From contig CAVUKH010000001.1 of NCBI GenBank assembly GCA_963742035.1, positions 558,001 to 622,000 of the forward strand: DNA of 64,000 nt. Direction: 5' to 3'. The notes beneath the pieces were generated by a model. It was not told where the DNA came from. It was given only the letters and a program-made list of their open reading frames with translations, and ran no database searches. This document shows positions 1-9,090 of this stretch, piece by piece. The first letter of the stretch is position 1. The number at the start of each line of letters is the position of its first letter. Source of the stretch: Bog-473 sp963742035. GTDB lineage: Bacteria > Actinomycetota > Acidimicrobiia > Acidimicrobiales > RAAP-2. Position numbers and translations under genes: made by a program.

Positions 1-739
1 TCTGGGGCGACACGGTCACCGGGGAGGCGGAGATGGTGTCGGCGGTGGCGGTCAGCGACACATCGTCGAGCGCGGGGCCCTGATTGGTGTCCCCCGGAGT
101 GGCGTCGTCGAATTCGATCCGCGTCAAGGAAGAGGTCGCCGTCACGGTGGCCGTTTGCTGCACCCATTGGAGCGGTCTCCCGGCACTGACCGCCCCAATG
201 CTGGCCACCGTCGTGCCACCGACGACGACGTTCATCGTGTGGGTTTGGCCCGGGGCCTGATCCCCGTTGACCGCGGTCCAGTAGCTGAGGGAATACCGGA
301 CCCCCGGCGTGGTGGGCACATTTTGGTAGACGCCGCCGGGCACGCTCGACGTCCCGGCCAGGTCGATCGAGTAGTTGCCGTCTTGCGCGTTCCAGTAGCT
401 GTTGGACACGAGGTCGACACTGCCACCACTCGCCCCGTAGAGAGCCGGTGTCACCACGGTCCACCCCTCAATGGTCGTCGAGTCGCCCGCGAGCACCGTG
501 GAGTAGGAGCTCGTCGGAGCGGTCGTGGTCTCGAAGCTCCCGTTGGTGACGAGGTTGACCGGAGCACCCGCCGCGACGTCCGGAGCAAGAGACGTGCCCA
601 CGAAGGTGGCCAGCCCGACGATCGGCAACAACGCGACCGCGGTGAGGCGGAGCCGCCCGGCGTTCGAGCGGCCATGCGAGAGCAACGACGCCGTCTTGAG
701 CCTGCGCTTCGGAGTGGGCACAACATGTTCGTTCTTCAA
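1..739 (-). CDS. Secreted protein with DUF642/choice-of-anchor-like domain (partial)
   Basis: Only the N-terminal ~246 residues are in the window; the frame stays open at the left edge. I chose a TTG start at 739 because a strong AGGAGG site lies just upstream and the only nearby ATG (726) is in another frame. A basic N-terminus and a hydrophobic stretch (about residues 33-58, ending AAGAP) look like a signal peptide. The mature part starts NLVTNGSFETTT and continues with IEGWTVVTPALYG and GNYSIDLAG, the pattern of galactose-binding-like DUF642/choice-of-anchor C domains found in extracellular proteins. The last visible residues (LTATADTISASPVTVSP) suggest a linker to a further module beyond the window. 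Role unknown; probably surface or carbohydrate associated. Confidence 0.72.
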   Translation of the reverse strand, partial: MKNEHVVPTPKRRLKTASLLSHGRSNAGRLRLTAVALLPIVGLATFVGTSLAPDVAAGAPVNLVTNGSFETTTAPTSSYSTVLAGDSTTIEGWTVVTPALYGASGGSVDLVSNSYWNAQDGNYSIDLAGTSSVPGGVYQNVPTTPGVRYSLSYWTAVNGDQAPGQTHTMNVVVGGTTVASIGAVSAGRPLQWVQQTATVTATSSLTRIEFDDATPGDTNQGPALDDVSLTATADTISASPVTVSPQ

Positions 740-980
740 GGGTCCTCCTGGTACTCAGTGCTCAATACAGCGCAGACGTCTACGGCCGGCAGAAAGGAAG
801 GAGAGATGCTTCGCCAAGTTGATCTCCTCGCAGCACGCTACACGCAACGGCCGGTGCGTCAAGGCCGGTCACCCGCATTTCACCTGCCTGTCACATCCGC
901 AACGGCGCACTCGTGCAGCCCTCAGCGCCAGCTCAGGAATCACCCAGTCCGCATACACGTGCCCGAAACACAGCGCCTCC

Positions 981-3900
981 TCAGGGGGACGGCTCCAGCC
1001 GAAGATCCAAGCGAGCGGCCGCCCGTTCCGTGAGCTCCACCTCATGTTCTGCGCCGCGGCTGCGCGCCGCCTGCAGGCTCTGCCGCAATGCCTCGACGGC
1101 CGCACCGGTTCGGCCGAGCCAGGCGAGCGCGGCGCCGCGCACGCGGTGGATCAACGGGATCTGCGGCGCCACTCCGCCGAGGTCCTGGGCGACGTCGAGA
1201 CAGCGGTCGGCCAGGTCGAGCGCACCGCTGCTGTCGCCGCTCAGGAGCAGGCACTCGGCCATGCGCGCGCTTGCTTCGAGCGCGTCCGCCCGGCTCCCGA
1301 TGTCCTCCATGTCCCCGATACACGACGCGAAGAGCTCCAGTGCCTCGGCGTAACGGCCCTGCGCGGCCTTGACCCGGGCCAACTTCCCCTTGGCATCGGC
1401 CGCGCCCGACCGGTAGCCGGCCGCCCGCCAGGTCCGGTACACGGCGACGAACGCCTCCTCGGCTTCGTCGAGGCGATCCTGCTCCAAAGCGATCTCGCCG
1501 ATGTTGAACACGTAGAACGCATCCATGACGGCGTTCCCGGTCCGTCGCGCCGTGGCCTGCGCGCGTCGGTACAGGGCTACGGCCCCGTCCCAGTCGCCCT
1601 TGAAGTAGGCGAAGCCCCCGAGCATGTTGAGGACGCCGGCTTGGCCGGGGAGGTCGCCGACCTCCTCGAAGAGGAGGAGCGCCCGTTCCCAGTTAACGGG
1701 ATCATCGAGCTGACCGAGGTCCATCTTCGCCCAGTCGATGATCCGGAGGGCGTCCGCCGTCGTCTCCTTGTCGCCCACTGCCTCCGCCTGTTCGGCCGCC
1801 TGCGTACACCACTTGATGGCAAGGCGGTGCTTGCCGCCCTCTTGGCAGAACCGCCCATACCAGCCGAAGAGCTCCGCCCGCTGTCGCGCGGCCTGCGCGC
1901 CGTCGACGTCCTCGAGAGTGCGGATCCCCCGGGTGATCCAGCGCAACGCGTTCGTGTAGCGATCGAGCCACCCTTCGACCCGCGCCAGCTTGAGGAGCAG
2001 TCGCGCCTGGGCCACCGCATCGTGATCGATCAATCGCCGGGCCGTGCGGTACGCGTTGGCCGCCGCCGCATAGTCGCCCGTGAGGTTCCGGGCGTCCCCC
2101 AGGCCCTCGTGCGACGAAGCCACGGCAATCGGCGGGAGCAGAGGAAGGCGGCGGCTGGCAGCGATCGCCCGCTCGAAGTACTCAGCGGCCTCCGCGTTGG
2201 CATACATGCCCTTGGCCTGCTCGGCCGCGTGCAGCGCATACGTCCAGGCCTCCTGCGAGCGTTGCGCGTGCAGGAAGTGGAAGGAGAGCAAACCGGCGAG
2301 GTCATCCCCGCTCTGTGTCGCGACACCCGCGATGGTGTCGCCCGCACGGGAGTGCAACTCGCGTCGCAGACGGAAGGAGAGCCCGTTGTAGGCGCTGTCG
2401 CGCAGCAAGGCGTTGCGGAACGCCAGGTTGCCGAACTCGTCCCGGAAGATGAAGGGCTCGAGCCTGGTCCAGATCGATTCGCTCTCGTCCGGCGTGTCCT
2501 CGACGACGGCGGTCAGCAGGTCGGAGGAGAAGGACTGGCCCAGGACGGACATCCGGCGCAGCAGGTGACGCTCGTCGGCAGCCAGGCGATCGATACGGGC
2601 CACCACGACGTCCTCGACCGAGTCAGGGAGCGCACCGACGTCATCCCCCTGCAGCACGGCCGCGATGAGCTCCCGGACGAAAAGGGGATTCCCTCCGGAC
2701 CGATCGACGAGAAGCGAGACCTCCCGACCGGGCAGCGGCGACTCCCGGGTCGCCGCCAGGGCCAGCTCGGCTGCCTCCTCCTCGCTCAAGGGACCGAGCT
2801 CCAGGCGGGTCACCGGGCTCTCCTCGGGCGCGATGAAGCCAGTCGCCACGTCGCGGCGGGTCAGACACCAGAGCCACGACGTCTGGTGGACGGCCCGGGC
2901 CAGGTGCCCGAAGAGGTCCGCCGACGCCTCGTCCATGAAGTGGACGTCCTCAATGGTGATGAGCCCCGAGTCCGGCAACAGCACGGCCAGCAAGGCGATA
3001 ACGGACTCGGCCAGCTTCGTCCGCCTGAATTCCTCCTCGAGCTCCCTGGTCTCCCGGGTCTCGGGAACCGTGACCGCGATCGCCATGCCGAGGAGCGGGG
3101 CCCACGGGAGGAGATCGGGGGCCAGCCCCTCCAATTGAGCGAGGAACGAAGCCGTGAGGTCCCCGTCACTTCCCTCGAGCGGCAACCCCAGGAGTCCCCG
3201 CAGCAGACGCCGCACCGTGAAGTACGGGGTCGACGAGTCGTAGCGCTCGCAGACTGCGAAGAGCTGCATTCGGTCGGCCGTCGTCTCCCGCAGGCGACCG
3301 GCCAGTCTCGACTTCCCGACCCCGGTGGCACCGACGATCTCCACGAGGGCGCCGTGACCCGCGGCCGCCTGCGCCGCCACATCCTCGAGCTGCTGGAGCT
3401 CACGCCGGCGCCCGACGAAGGGCAGCTCGTCGTCGGTTCCCGCCGCCGCTCCTCTCGTCATCGCCCCGATGCGCACGGCGCGGACCGGTTTCGCCTTTCC
3501 TTTCACGAAGAACGGTTCGAGCTCAGCCGACTCGAAGCCGGTCCGCGAACGGGCCAGGAGGTCCGGGGTCGTCAGGATCTCGCCCGGCTCCGACTTGGCC
3601 ATGAGGCGGGCGGCGAGGTTGACAGCATCCCCCATCACGGTGAAGGTACGCCTGTAGTGGGGCCCCACCTCGCCGACGAAGACCGATCCCTGGTTGACGC
3701 CGATCCGGATCGGGAGCGGGTTCTCGGCGTCCATGATCTCGCGGATGGCGAGCAGCATGCGGTGTTCGTCGTCCCCCGAAGACGACGGCGCGCCCGCAGT
3801 CAGGATGATCTTCCCGCCGTCCCTGTCGGCATCGGTGGCCAGGAACGTGACGCCTTGCCGATCGGCGGCGCCCTGCACATGGGTCACCAGCACGTCGAGC

Positions 3901-4739
3901 TGGCGGGCAGCTTCCTCGGGACCCTGCTCGGAGATGAGGCGGTCGGTCCCGTCGTAGTGGATGAAGGCGATCGTGACCCTGCGGTGCTCGGGCTCGGTGC
4001 GGGTGATCAGCGCGCCCCGGAGCCCGACCGGAATGCCCAGGCGGAGATCGACCTCGGCGTCGACCTGCTCGAACTCGAGGAACGGCAGCTCCTGCAGCGA
4101 CGGCGCACGCAGCAGCAGATGACCGGGGCCCTTCGCCCGCCCGATCAGCCCCGGCCTGAGCGCGGCAGCGGTGGCGGCACTGACCACGATCTCCCCGGCG
4201 TCGGCGGCGGCCTCCATTGCGACGACAGCGCTGGCACCGGGCCCGGTGACGATGAACTCGCGATGGGACTCCCCGACCAGGAAGAAGTTGAACTCGCCGC
4301 TGTGGACTCCCACCGACATGCGGAGCGACACCTTCTGCCCCAGCACAATGAGCCGACCGACCACCCGAAGCGCACGCCGCATGGCAATGGCCGCGTTGCA
4401 CGCCCGGGCGGCGTGCTCTGCACCCGAGAAGTACACCAACAGGGCATCACCGCCGAACTTGAGCAGGCGGCCGCCGTTGGCCACGGCCAGATCGAGAAGA
4501 GCGACGAAGCAGGTGTCGATCGTCGCGGTGAGCTCCTCCGCTCCGGCTTGCCCGAGGCGGGCCAGGCGTTCGGAGAGCTTGGTGAACCCCGAGATGTCGA
4601 TGAACGCGATGGTGCCCTCGAGCTCTTGGTGCAGCAGCTCGGGCCTCGCACGGATCCATTCGATGGCAAGGCGCGGAAAGTACGGCGCCAGGGGGTGGCC
4701 GACATCCGTCTGGACGACCGCCCTGGACAGGTCCGTCAT
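981..4739 (-). CDS. Tandem class III nucleotidyl cyclase with AAA ATPase and TPR region
   Basis: A 1252-residue protein with the layout of soluble adenylyl cyclase (ADCY10 type): two cyclase domains (about 42-210 and 254-420), an NTPase module with Walker A GATGVGKS near residue 470, then a long helical C-terminus typical of TPR/MalT-like regulators. Domain 1 keeps both metal-binding aspartates (FIDISGF, D48; FGGDALLVYF, D98) but lacks the Asn/Arg pair. Domain 2 has lost the aspartates (FIHYDG; DGGKIIL) but keeps the transition-state pair in MGDAVNLAARL. The two halves can therefore form one composite active site making cAMP (or cGMP). It is cytoplasmic, and starts 24 nt after a membrane-protein gene, probably the same operon. 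The substrate is inferred from the family only; no strong Shine-Dalgarno supports the ATG. Confidence 0.85.
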   Translation of the reverse strand: MTDLSRAVVQTDVGHPLAPYFPRLAIEWIRARPELLHQELEGTIAFIDISGFTKLSERLARLGQAGAEELTATIDTCFVALLDLAVANGGRLLKFGGDALLVYFSGAEHAARACNAAIAMRRALRVVGRLIVLGQKVSLRMSVGVHSGEFNFFLVGESHREFIVTGPGASAVVAMEAAADAGEIVVSAATAAALRPGLIGRAKGPGHLLLRAPSLQELPFLEFEQVDAEVDLRLGIPVGLRGALITRTEPEHRRVTIAFIHYDGTDRLISEQGPEEAARQLDVLVTHVQGAADRQGVTFLATDADRDGGKIILTAGAPSSSGDDEHRMLLAIREIMDAENPLPIRIGVNQGSVFVGEVGPHYRRTFTVMGDAVNLAARLMAKSEPGEILTTPDLLARSRTGFESAELEPFFVKGKAKPVRAVRIGAMTRGAAAGTDDELPFVGRRRELQQLEDVAAQAAAGHGALVEIVGATGVGKSRLAGRLRETTADRMQLFAVCERYDSSTPYFTVRRLLRGLLGLPLEGSDGDLTASFLAQLEGLAPDLLPWAPLLGMAIAVTVPETRETRELEEEFRRTKLAESVIALLAVLLPDSGLITIEDVHFMDEASADLFGHLARAVHQTSWLWCLTRRDVATGFIAPEESPVTRLELGPLSEEEAAELALAATRESPLPGREVSLLVDRSGGNPLFVRELIAAVLQGDDVGALPDSVEDVVVARIDRLAADERHLLRRMSVLGQSFSSDLLTAVVEDTPDESESIWTRLEPFIFRDEFGNLAFRNALLRDSAYNGLSFRLRRELHSRAGDTIAGVATQSGDDLAGLLSFHFLHAQRSQEAWTYALHAAEQAKGMYANAEAAEYFERAIAASRRLPLLPPIAVASSHEGLGDARNLTGDYAAAANAYRTARRLIDHDAVAQARLLLKLARVEGWLDRYTNALRWITRGIRTLEDVDGAQAARQRAELFGWYGRFCQEGGKHRLAIKWCTQAAEQAEAVGDKETTADALRIIDWAKMDLGQLDDPVNWERALLLFEEVGDLPGQAGVLNMLGGFAYFKGDWDGAVALYRRAQATARRTGNAVMDAFYVFNIGEIALEQDRLDEAEEAFVAVYRTWRAAGYRSGAADAKGKLARVKAAQGRYAEALELFASCIGDMEDIGSRADALEASARMAECLLLSGDSSGALDLADRCLDVAQDLGGVAPQIPLIHRVRGAALAWLGRTGAAVEALRQSLQAARSRGAEHEVELTERAAARLDLRLEPSP

Positions 4740-4763
4740 GGTCGGCTGCGCTGCCGTCTCACG

Positions 4764-5702
4764 TCACCCGTCGCTGGCGCGACCGGCCTCCACATCCACG
4801 GCGACGTTCGCAGGTGAAACCGGAATGAACTCTTCGAGCGTGACGACCTTGGTCGACCGGTTGGGGTACGGGTCCGGGTAGTCGACCACCCGGACGACGC
4901 CGGAAGGCCGGTACCGCCCGTCGACGATCACTTGCCTGGGTACGTAGGGATGGAGCCCCATGCTCCGGAACAGCCGCGTGGTCGGTTCCCAGATGGAGCT
5001 GCGCTCGTGCCAGCGCAGGAGGTCGAGTTTGCGGAGCAGCACGACCAAGGTGACCAGGGTGCCGGCTAGCGCTCCGGCGATCAACGCCCCCCAGACGGTC
5101 CCGCCGGGCAGGACGACGATCAACGCCATCAGGATCAACAACAGGAGCAGCAGGCCGAACCACTCGATGGGCTGCAGCGATTGACCGGTCGTGGCCTCAA
5201 TCTGCGAACGGTTCGCCGTCATGTCGATGCAGGTGTCCAGCAGGCTGCGGTACGCCTGCTCCTCCTGGAGGGTCTGGGGATCGAGCGAAATGACGGCGGC
5301 CGTCAGGGCGAGGTGCGACGGTGTCGAGAGGTGGTTGTCCAGGAGCCGGTAGTCGATCTGGTGCGTCAGCTGTCGATCGATCAGCTCGCGCACGCGCGCC
5401 GCCTCGTCCTCGCGGAAGACGGCCATGAGCTGGTGGATGGACAGCAGGGAGGCATTGCCGCGGCTGACGAGCGTCTGCACCACAGCCAGTCGTTCCGTCG
5501 TCCGCGCGATGGTGAAGGCGATGAGCACGCCGAACAGGAAGGTGGCCATACTGGCCAGCGCCACATCCACCTCGAGGTCACCCCCGGTGGGACCCACGCA
5601 GTAGGACGCGACGGCCACAATCACGCCGGCGATCAGCGCGGGCCAGAGTGTCGTCTCTCCCTGCCGCACCGAGACGGCCGCTCGCTGCAGCTTTGCTGGC
5701 AT
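4764..5702 (-). CDS. Membrane protein of unknown function upstream of cyclase
   Basis: A 312-residue protein. Hydrophobic segments lie near the N-terminus (ALIAGVIVAVASYCVG and a following TMATFLFGVLIAFTIA-like helix) and in the middle (WFGLLLLLLILMALIVVLPGG and a following glycine/alanine-rich helix), so probably four membrane spans in two pairs with a ~100-residue soluble stretch between. The C-terminal ~85 residues are soluble. The ATG at 5702 begins MPAKLQRAAV; the frame is open further upstream but that part reads like non-coding DNA. It ends 24 nt before the cyclase gene on the same strand, so it may anchor or sense for the cyclase, but that rests on position alone. I do not recognise the family. 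Confidence 0.65.
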   Translation of the reverse strand: MPAKLQRAAVSVRQGETTLWPALIAGVIVAVASYCVGPTGGDLEVDVALASMATFLFGVLIAFTIARTTERLAVVQTLVSRGNASLLSIHQLMAVFREDEAARVRELIDRQLTHQIDYRLLDNHLSTPSHLALTAAVISLDPQTLQEEQAYRSLLDTCIDMTANRSQIEATTGQSLQPIEWFGLLLLLLILMALIVVLPGGTVWGALIAGALAGTLVTLVVLLRKLDLLRWHERSSIWEPTTRLFRSMGLHPYVPRQVIVDGRYRPSGVVRVVDYPDPYPNRSTKVVTLEEFIPVSPANVAVDVEAGRASDG

Positions 5703-5825
5703 CTGCGTAAGGTAGCCGGGCCCCGAGGAGCACCTCCAGTGCCCGGCGGCCATTCGAGCGGGCGCAACATGAACATCAGGTGAACCGAGTCCCCGCGTGG
5801 CGGGAGAGTCGCCGCTCCGCGGCGG

Positions 5826-5831
5826 TACCAT
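5826..5831 (+). promoter_or_regulatory. -10 element of leaderless promoter (TACCAT)
   Basis: TACCAT fits the actinobacterial TAnnnT -10 element and ends 7 nt before the GTG at 5839. No Shine-Dalgarno lies between, so transcription would start at or next to the start codon. The same layout appears before 22953 and 41851. Confidence 0.45.
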
Positions 5832-5838
5832 TTCCTTT

Positions 5839-6321
5839 GTGTCTGACATGGTTGGTCTGTCGATGCACCTGCCGCTCGTCGAGATGCAGGCCGGTGAAGA
5901 GCTGGTCACACAGGGCGGGCCCAGCGGGAGCGTCTGGATCCTGATCTCCGGTGCGCTCCAGGTCTTCAAGGGCGACGTGGCCGTGAACACCATCACCAAG
6001 GCCGGAGCGATCGTCGGCGAGATGTCCGTCCTCCTGGGCACCGACCACGGTGCCACCGTCGTGGCCACCCAGCCGAGCACCTTGCGCTACGCCGACGACG
6101 GCCACGCCTTCCTGCTCGGCGACGCGGAGATCACGAAACTCATCGCGATCGGCTTGGCCGAGCGCCTGAACTTCGTCTCGACCTACCTGGCCGACCTCAA
6201 GGATCAGTACGGCGACGTCTCCGGGCTCTCCATGGTCAGCGAGGTCCTCTCGCACCTGGCGGAGCGGCAGGTCGTGACGGCGCGGCCGGGCTCGGCGCGG
6301 GATCCCGACCCCGACTACTGA
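5839..6321 (+). CDS. Stand-alone cyclic nucleotide-binding domain protein
   Basis: About 160 residues, essentially one cNMP-binding (Crp/PKA-R type) beta-roll: LPLVEMQAGEELVTQGG, SVWILISGALQVF, then the phosphate-binding cassette GEMSVLLGTDHGATVVA and a C-terminal helix (LIAIGLAERLNFVSTYLADL). There is no helix-turn-helix or channel part, so it is not itself a Crp-like regulator. The cassette keeps Gly-Glu, but the position normally held by the phosphate-contacting arginine reads His-Gly, so cNMP affinity is uncertain. I chose GTG 5839 because a TAnnnT box precedes it; an in-frame GTG at 5797 and ATG at 5848 are alternatives. It diverges from the membrane protein/cyclase genes and ends 1 nt before the convergent phosphoesterase stop, which suggests a shared pathway. 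Confidence 0.72.
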   Translation: MSDMVGLSMHLPLVEMQAGEELVTQGGPSGSVWILISGALQVFKGDVAVNTITKAGAIVGEMSVLLGTDHGATVVATQPSTLRYADDGHAFLLGDAEITKLIAIGLAERLNFVSTYLADLKDQYGDVSGLSMVSEVLSHLAERQVVTARPGSARDPDPDY

Positions 6322-6322
6322 C

Positions 6323-7072
6323 TCAGAAGACCGTGCGGGCCGGTGCCACCGTCTCGCGCAGGTCGACCGACTCGGTCCCCATGATGGAGTCCCACGTGGC
6401 CTGTTGACGGGTCAGATCCAGCACGACAGACGCCGGGACCTTGCCGATCTGGTGACCGGCGTTGAACACCCAGGTGCGGCCGATCCGGTCCACCCATGAG
6501 CCGTCACTCTTGAAGGGTGCCTCGTGGACGTGTCCGGCCAGCACGATGTCGGGCTGGAATTCCCCGATCCACTGGCGGAGGTCCGGGTCCCCGTAGTCGC
6601 GGCGGCCCGTCCAGCACGTGGGCGAGCCCAACGGTGGCCAGTGGTACAGCCAGATCCACGTATCCGGACGGCGAGCCGCGTCGGCGGCGAGCTGGGCGAC
6701 GACATCGGCCCGGCCGAGCGGCCCGTCCCACCACGGGCAGATGGTGATGCGCGTGCTGCCGAGCGCCAATGCATCCCCGTCGGTGAGGATGTCCCCGTGC
6801 GGCGCATCGCGGAGCCACAGGGCGGACTGCTCTCCCCCGGCGTCGGGACCGGTCAAGTCATGGTTCCCCGAGCTGACCACGAGTCGGGTCTGCGAAGCGA
6901 TCAACGCCAGATAGCGGTGCACGACGACGCTCTGCGCATCGAGGGGGACGGGCGAGTTGATGTCGAGGCAGTCCCCGGCCACGGCAACCACATCAAACGA
7001 CGCGCTGGCGGCGACGACCCAATCGAACTGCGGCAGCGAGTAGTGGAGATCGGAGACCAGGAGGATTCGCAT
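6323..7072 (-). CDS. Calcineurin-like metallophosphoesterase
   Basis: A 249-residue enzyme with the complete two-metal phosphoesterase signature: SDLHYS (D..H) near the N-terminus, VAVAGDCLD (GD), VSSGNHDL (GNHD), WLYHWPP (H), and AGHVHEAPF (GHxH). The ATG at 7072 follows an upstream purine-rich stretch; the length covers one catalytic domain with no signal peptide, so it is cytoplasmic. Family members of this size include class III cyclic-nucleotide phosphodiesterases (Rv0805 type) but also many other phosphoesterases. The substrate cannot be read from the sequence; the adjacent cNMP-binding protein and nearby cyclase make a cAMP phosphodiesterase role worth testing. Its stop lies 1 nt beyond that of the convergent cNMP-binding gene. 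Confidence 0.85.
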   Translation of the reverse strand: MRILLVSDLHYSLPQFDWVVAASASFDVVAVAGDCLDINSPVPLDAQSVVVHRYLALIASQTRLVVSSGNHDLTGPDAGGEQSALWLRDAPHGDILTDGDALALGSTRITICPWWDGPLGRADVVAQLAADAARRPDTWIWLYHWPPLGSPTCWTGRRDYGDPDLRQWIGEFQPDIVLAGHVHEAPFKSDGSWVDRIGRTWVFNAGHQIGKVPASVVLDLTRQQATWDSIMGTESVDLRETVAPARTVF

Positions 7073-7093
7073 CTGCGTGCCGCCACCAACCTA

Positions 7094-7109
7094 GGTGCCG
7101 GGCGGCACC
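7094..7109 (-). terminator. Hairpin after MFS gene side / before phosphoesterase
   Basis: GGTGCC and GGCACC form a perfect 6-bp stem with a 4-nt loop in the gap between the MFS start-distal end (7161) and the phosphoesterase start (7072). There is no T-run, so it could end transcription of the MFS gene or simply be a leader hairpin. Confidence 0.3.
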
Positions 7110-7160
7110 CCGGCGCTACCGGGTGGAGCCGAGAACGGCGTTGCCGGCTGCGCAGCCGCC

Positions 7161-8999
7161 TCAGCCCACGGCGACCGGCTCTTTGGCCAGCTTGGCCAGT
7201 TCCTCGGTGACCATCTGATCGTGCTCGGCCAGGTCCCGCCGAGCCGCCCGAGGGCTCCAGCGGCCCCGCATGAAGAAGACGAGGATGGCAAAGACGAACT
7301 GGCCGGCGAGGCACACCCCCCACCAGCGCTTCCATTCGCCGGGCGAGGTCTTTTGCGCCGGAACCAGCTTCTGCTCGGCGACCAGAAGACTGGCCAGGTT
7401 CTGCGAGTGCACGCCCACTTTGGTGTTGATGTCCGACTGACTCACCGGCTGGCCGTTCTGGATGGCCTTGGCCAGCGGGTTGTAGGCCAGCAGGCCTGCG
7501 ACCTGGGGATTGGTGAGCCCCCCGGCCGCCGTCAACGCCTGGGTCAAGCTGTGCGTCGAGTTGCACGCGGTGAGCAGGGTGGCCAACGTCCGTGGGCCCG
7601 CCTCGTCGGTGGCCTGCAGACCGCTGATCACCGCGGCCGGCGCCGGCGTCGAGTTACAGGCAGGGGGGGCGGTGGAGGGGGCGTACGGCTCGGCGGCTTG
7701 GATCGCCTGCAGTGCAGTGGCCGCCGTCTGGTTGTCCACCAGGACGGTCGAGGTGGTGATCACGTAGGGCAGCACCAGGAACGACAGGGCAACCGTGATG
7801 CGCAGAATCCATCCCCAGACGGCCAGGCCCGACGCCGTCAGGGCCGGGTTGTGCGACTCGACCTGCTCGGTGTAGTTCGCCATCCACGGGGCATAGGCGA
7901 TCGCAATCGAGACCGCCAGCAGGACGATCACGAGGACGTTGGCGTAGTAGCCCGTGTGCGGGTGGCCTGTCTGAATGATGAGGAACCCCAGCATGACCAT
8001 GGAGCACACCGCCCCGAAGAGCATGAAGGGCTTGCGCACCCGGGCCACGTCCGAGAGGAAGCCGGCCAGGACGAGCCCCCCCGAGAGGAACGCGGCGAGC
8101 CAGACGTTGATCCCGTTCGCCTGGGGTGTCGAACGGTTGTAGATGACGACCCAGTAGATGGTGAGCACACTCACCGAGGCGTAATAGAAGAGCAGGAAGA
8201 CCGAGATGGCGATCGAAGACGAAACCAGGTCGAGCCGCATCATGGAGCGGATCGGGTGCTGCGTGGCCTTCTCGACGTCGATCCCCATGGCGCGCGCCTC
8301 CACCAGTGCCCGTTCGCGTTCGCTCACCATCAACTGGTCTCGCAGTTGCGGCGACAGCTCGCGCAGGAAGAAGAAGGCGATGATCACCACACCCAGGCAC
8401 ACCAGGCCCGAAATGATGAACTGGTCCTGAAACGGCTTGAGGTGGTCCAACGTGTGCGTCGCCACCAAGCTGGCGCACAGCGCGCCCATGGTGGGGCCGA
8501 GCGCCCAGAACCCCATGGCGACACCGCGGCCCATCTGTGGAGAGAAGTCCCGCATCAGTGCCGGTGTCGAGACGAGGATGACGCCTTCCACGAAGCCGAT
8601 CACACAGTAGGCAGCGGCGAAACCCCACTTGTCGTGGATGTGGGGGATGGCGAGCAGCTGGACCAGCGCGACGACGAGCGTCCCGTAAATGGTGAGGTTC
8701 GCCCGCCCGATCCTGTCGGACAACCCGCCGATGAACGCGCTGAATGCACCGATCGCGTTGGAGACGACCAACAGGTACAGGAAGAACTGGAACGACATGT
8801 GGTAGTAGGGCAACAACAGCGGCGTGACCGCGCCCTCCACGTAGTAGAGGTAGTAGAGCATGATCGTGGTCAGCACCACGATGGCCAGGTACCCGAGCCG
8901 GGGCAGCGTGTCGGGGTACTTGGTGAGCTGGCGCTTGCCCAGGGCGCGTGCCAGCCTTCCCCGGGCGGGAACCGGTGCCGTCACCGCTGTTGTGGTCAT
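7161..8999 (-). CDS. Major facilitator superfamily permease with large external loop
   Basis: A 612-residue multi-spanning protein. The motif-A-like stretch GGLSDRIGRANLTIYG after TM2 and GFLSDVARVRKPFMLFG in the second half identify an MFS transporter; about 12 hydrophobic helices are visible. Unusual is a hydrophilic Ala/Gln-rich insertion of ~140 residues (about 416-559), containing two Cys-Asn-Ser-Thr motifs, between the penultimate and last helices. It is presumably extracytoplasmic. The ATG at 8999 is preceded by GGGAAAGGGG; the open frame further upstream is not coding-like. Substrate unknown. It lies between the phosphoesterase and the exopolysaccharide-type locus, on the same strand as the latter, separated by 91 nt. 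Confidence 0.82.
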   Translation of the reverse strand: MTTTAVTAPVPARGRLARALGKRQLTKYPDTLPRLGYLAIVVLTTIMLYYLYYVEGAVTPLLLPYYHMSFQFFLYLLVVSNAIGAFSAFIGGLSDRIGRANLTIYGTLVVALVQLLAIPHIHDKWGFAAAYCVIGFVEGVILVSTPALMRDFSPQMGRGVAMGFWALGPTMGALCASLVATHTLDHLKPFQDQFIISGLVCLGVVIIAFFFLRELSPQLRDQLMVSERERALVEARAMGIDVEKATQHPIRSMMRLDLVSSSIAISVFLLFYYASVSVLTIYWVVIYNRSTPQANGINVWLAAFLSGGLVLAGFLSDVARVRKPFMLFGAVCSMVMLGFLIIQTGHPHTGYYANVLVIVLLAVSIAIAYAPWMANYTEQVESHNPALTASGLAVWGWILRITVALSFLVLPYVITTSTVLVDNQTAATALQAIQAAEPYAPSTAPPACNSTPAPAAVISGLQATDEAGPRTLATLLTACNSTHSLTQALTAAGGLTNPQVAGLLAYNPLAKAIQNGQPVSQSDINTKVGVHSQNLASLLVAEQKLVPAQKTSPGEWKRWWGVCLAGQFVFAILVFFMRGRWSPRAARRDLAEHDQMVTEELAKLAKEPVAVG

Positions 9000-9090
9000 G
9001 TTCGAACCCCTTTCCCGCGATACAGCAGCCCGACACCCCCCGTGACCGGGCCACAGCGGACCCGGCCCCGACCTCGGGCCACCGCCGATG

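Noticed and set aside
525..4817. 1430-residue plus-strand open frame over the cyclase gene
   Set aside because: It mirrors the minus-strand cyclase in a high-GC region; the translation is low-complexity Arg/Pro/Gly with no domain.
5688..5730. Possible second GEMM riboswitch (GGTAGCCGGGCCCCG)
   Set aside because: Only the 3' block resembles the aptamer; GGCAAACC and GACGCAAAGC are absent on that strand.
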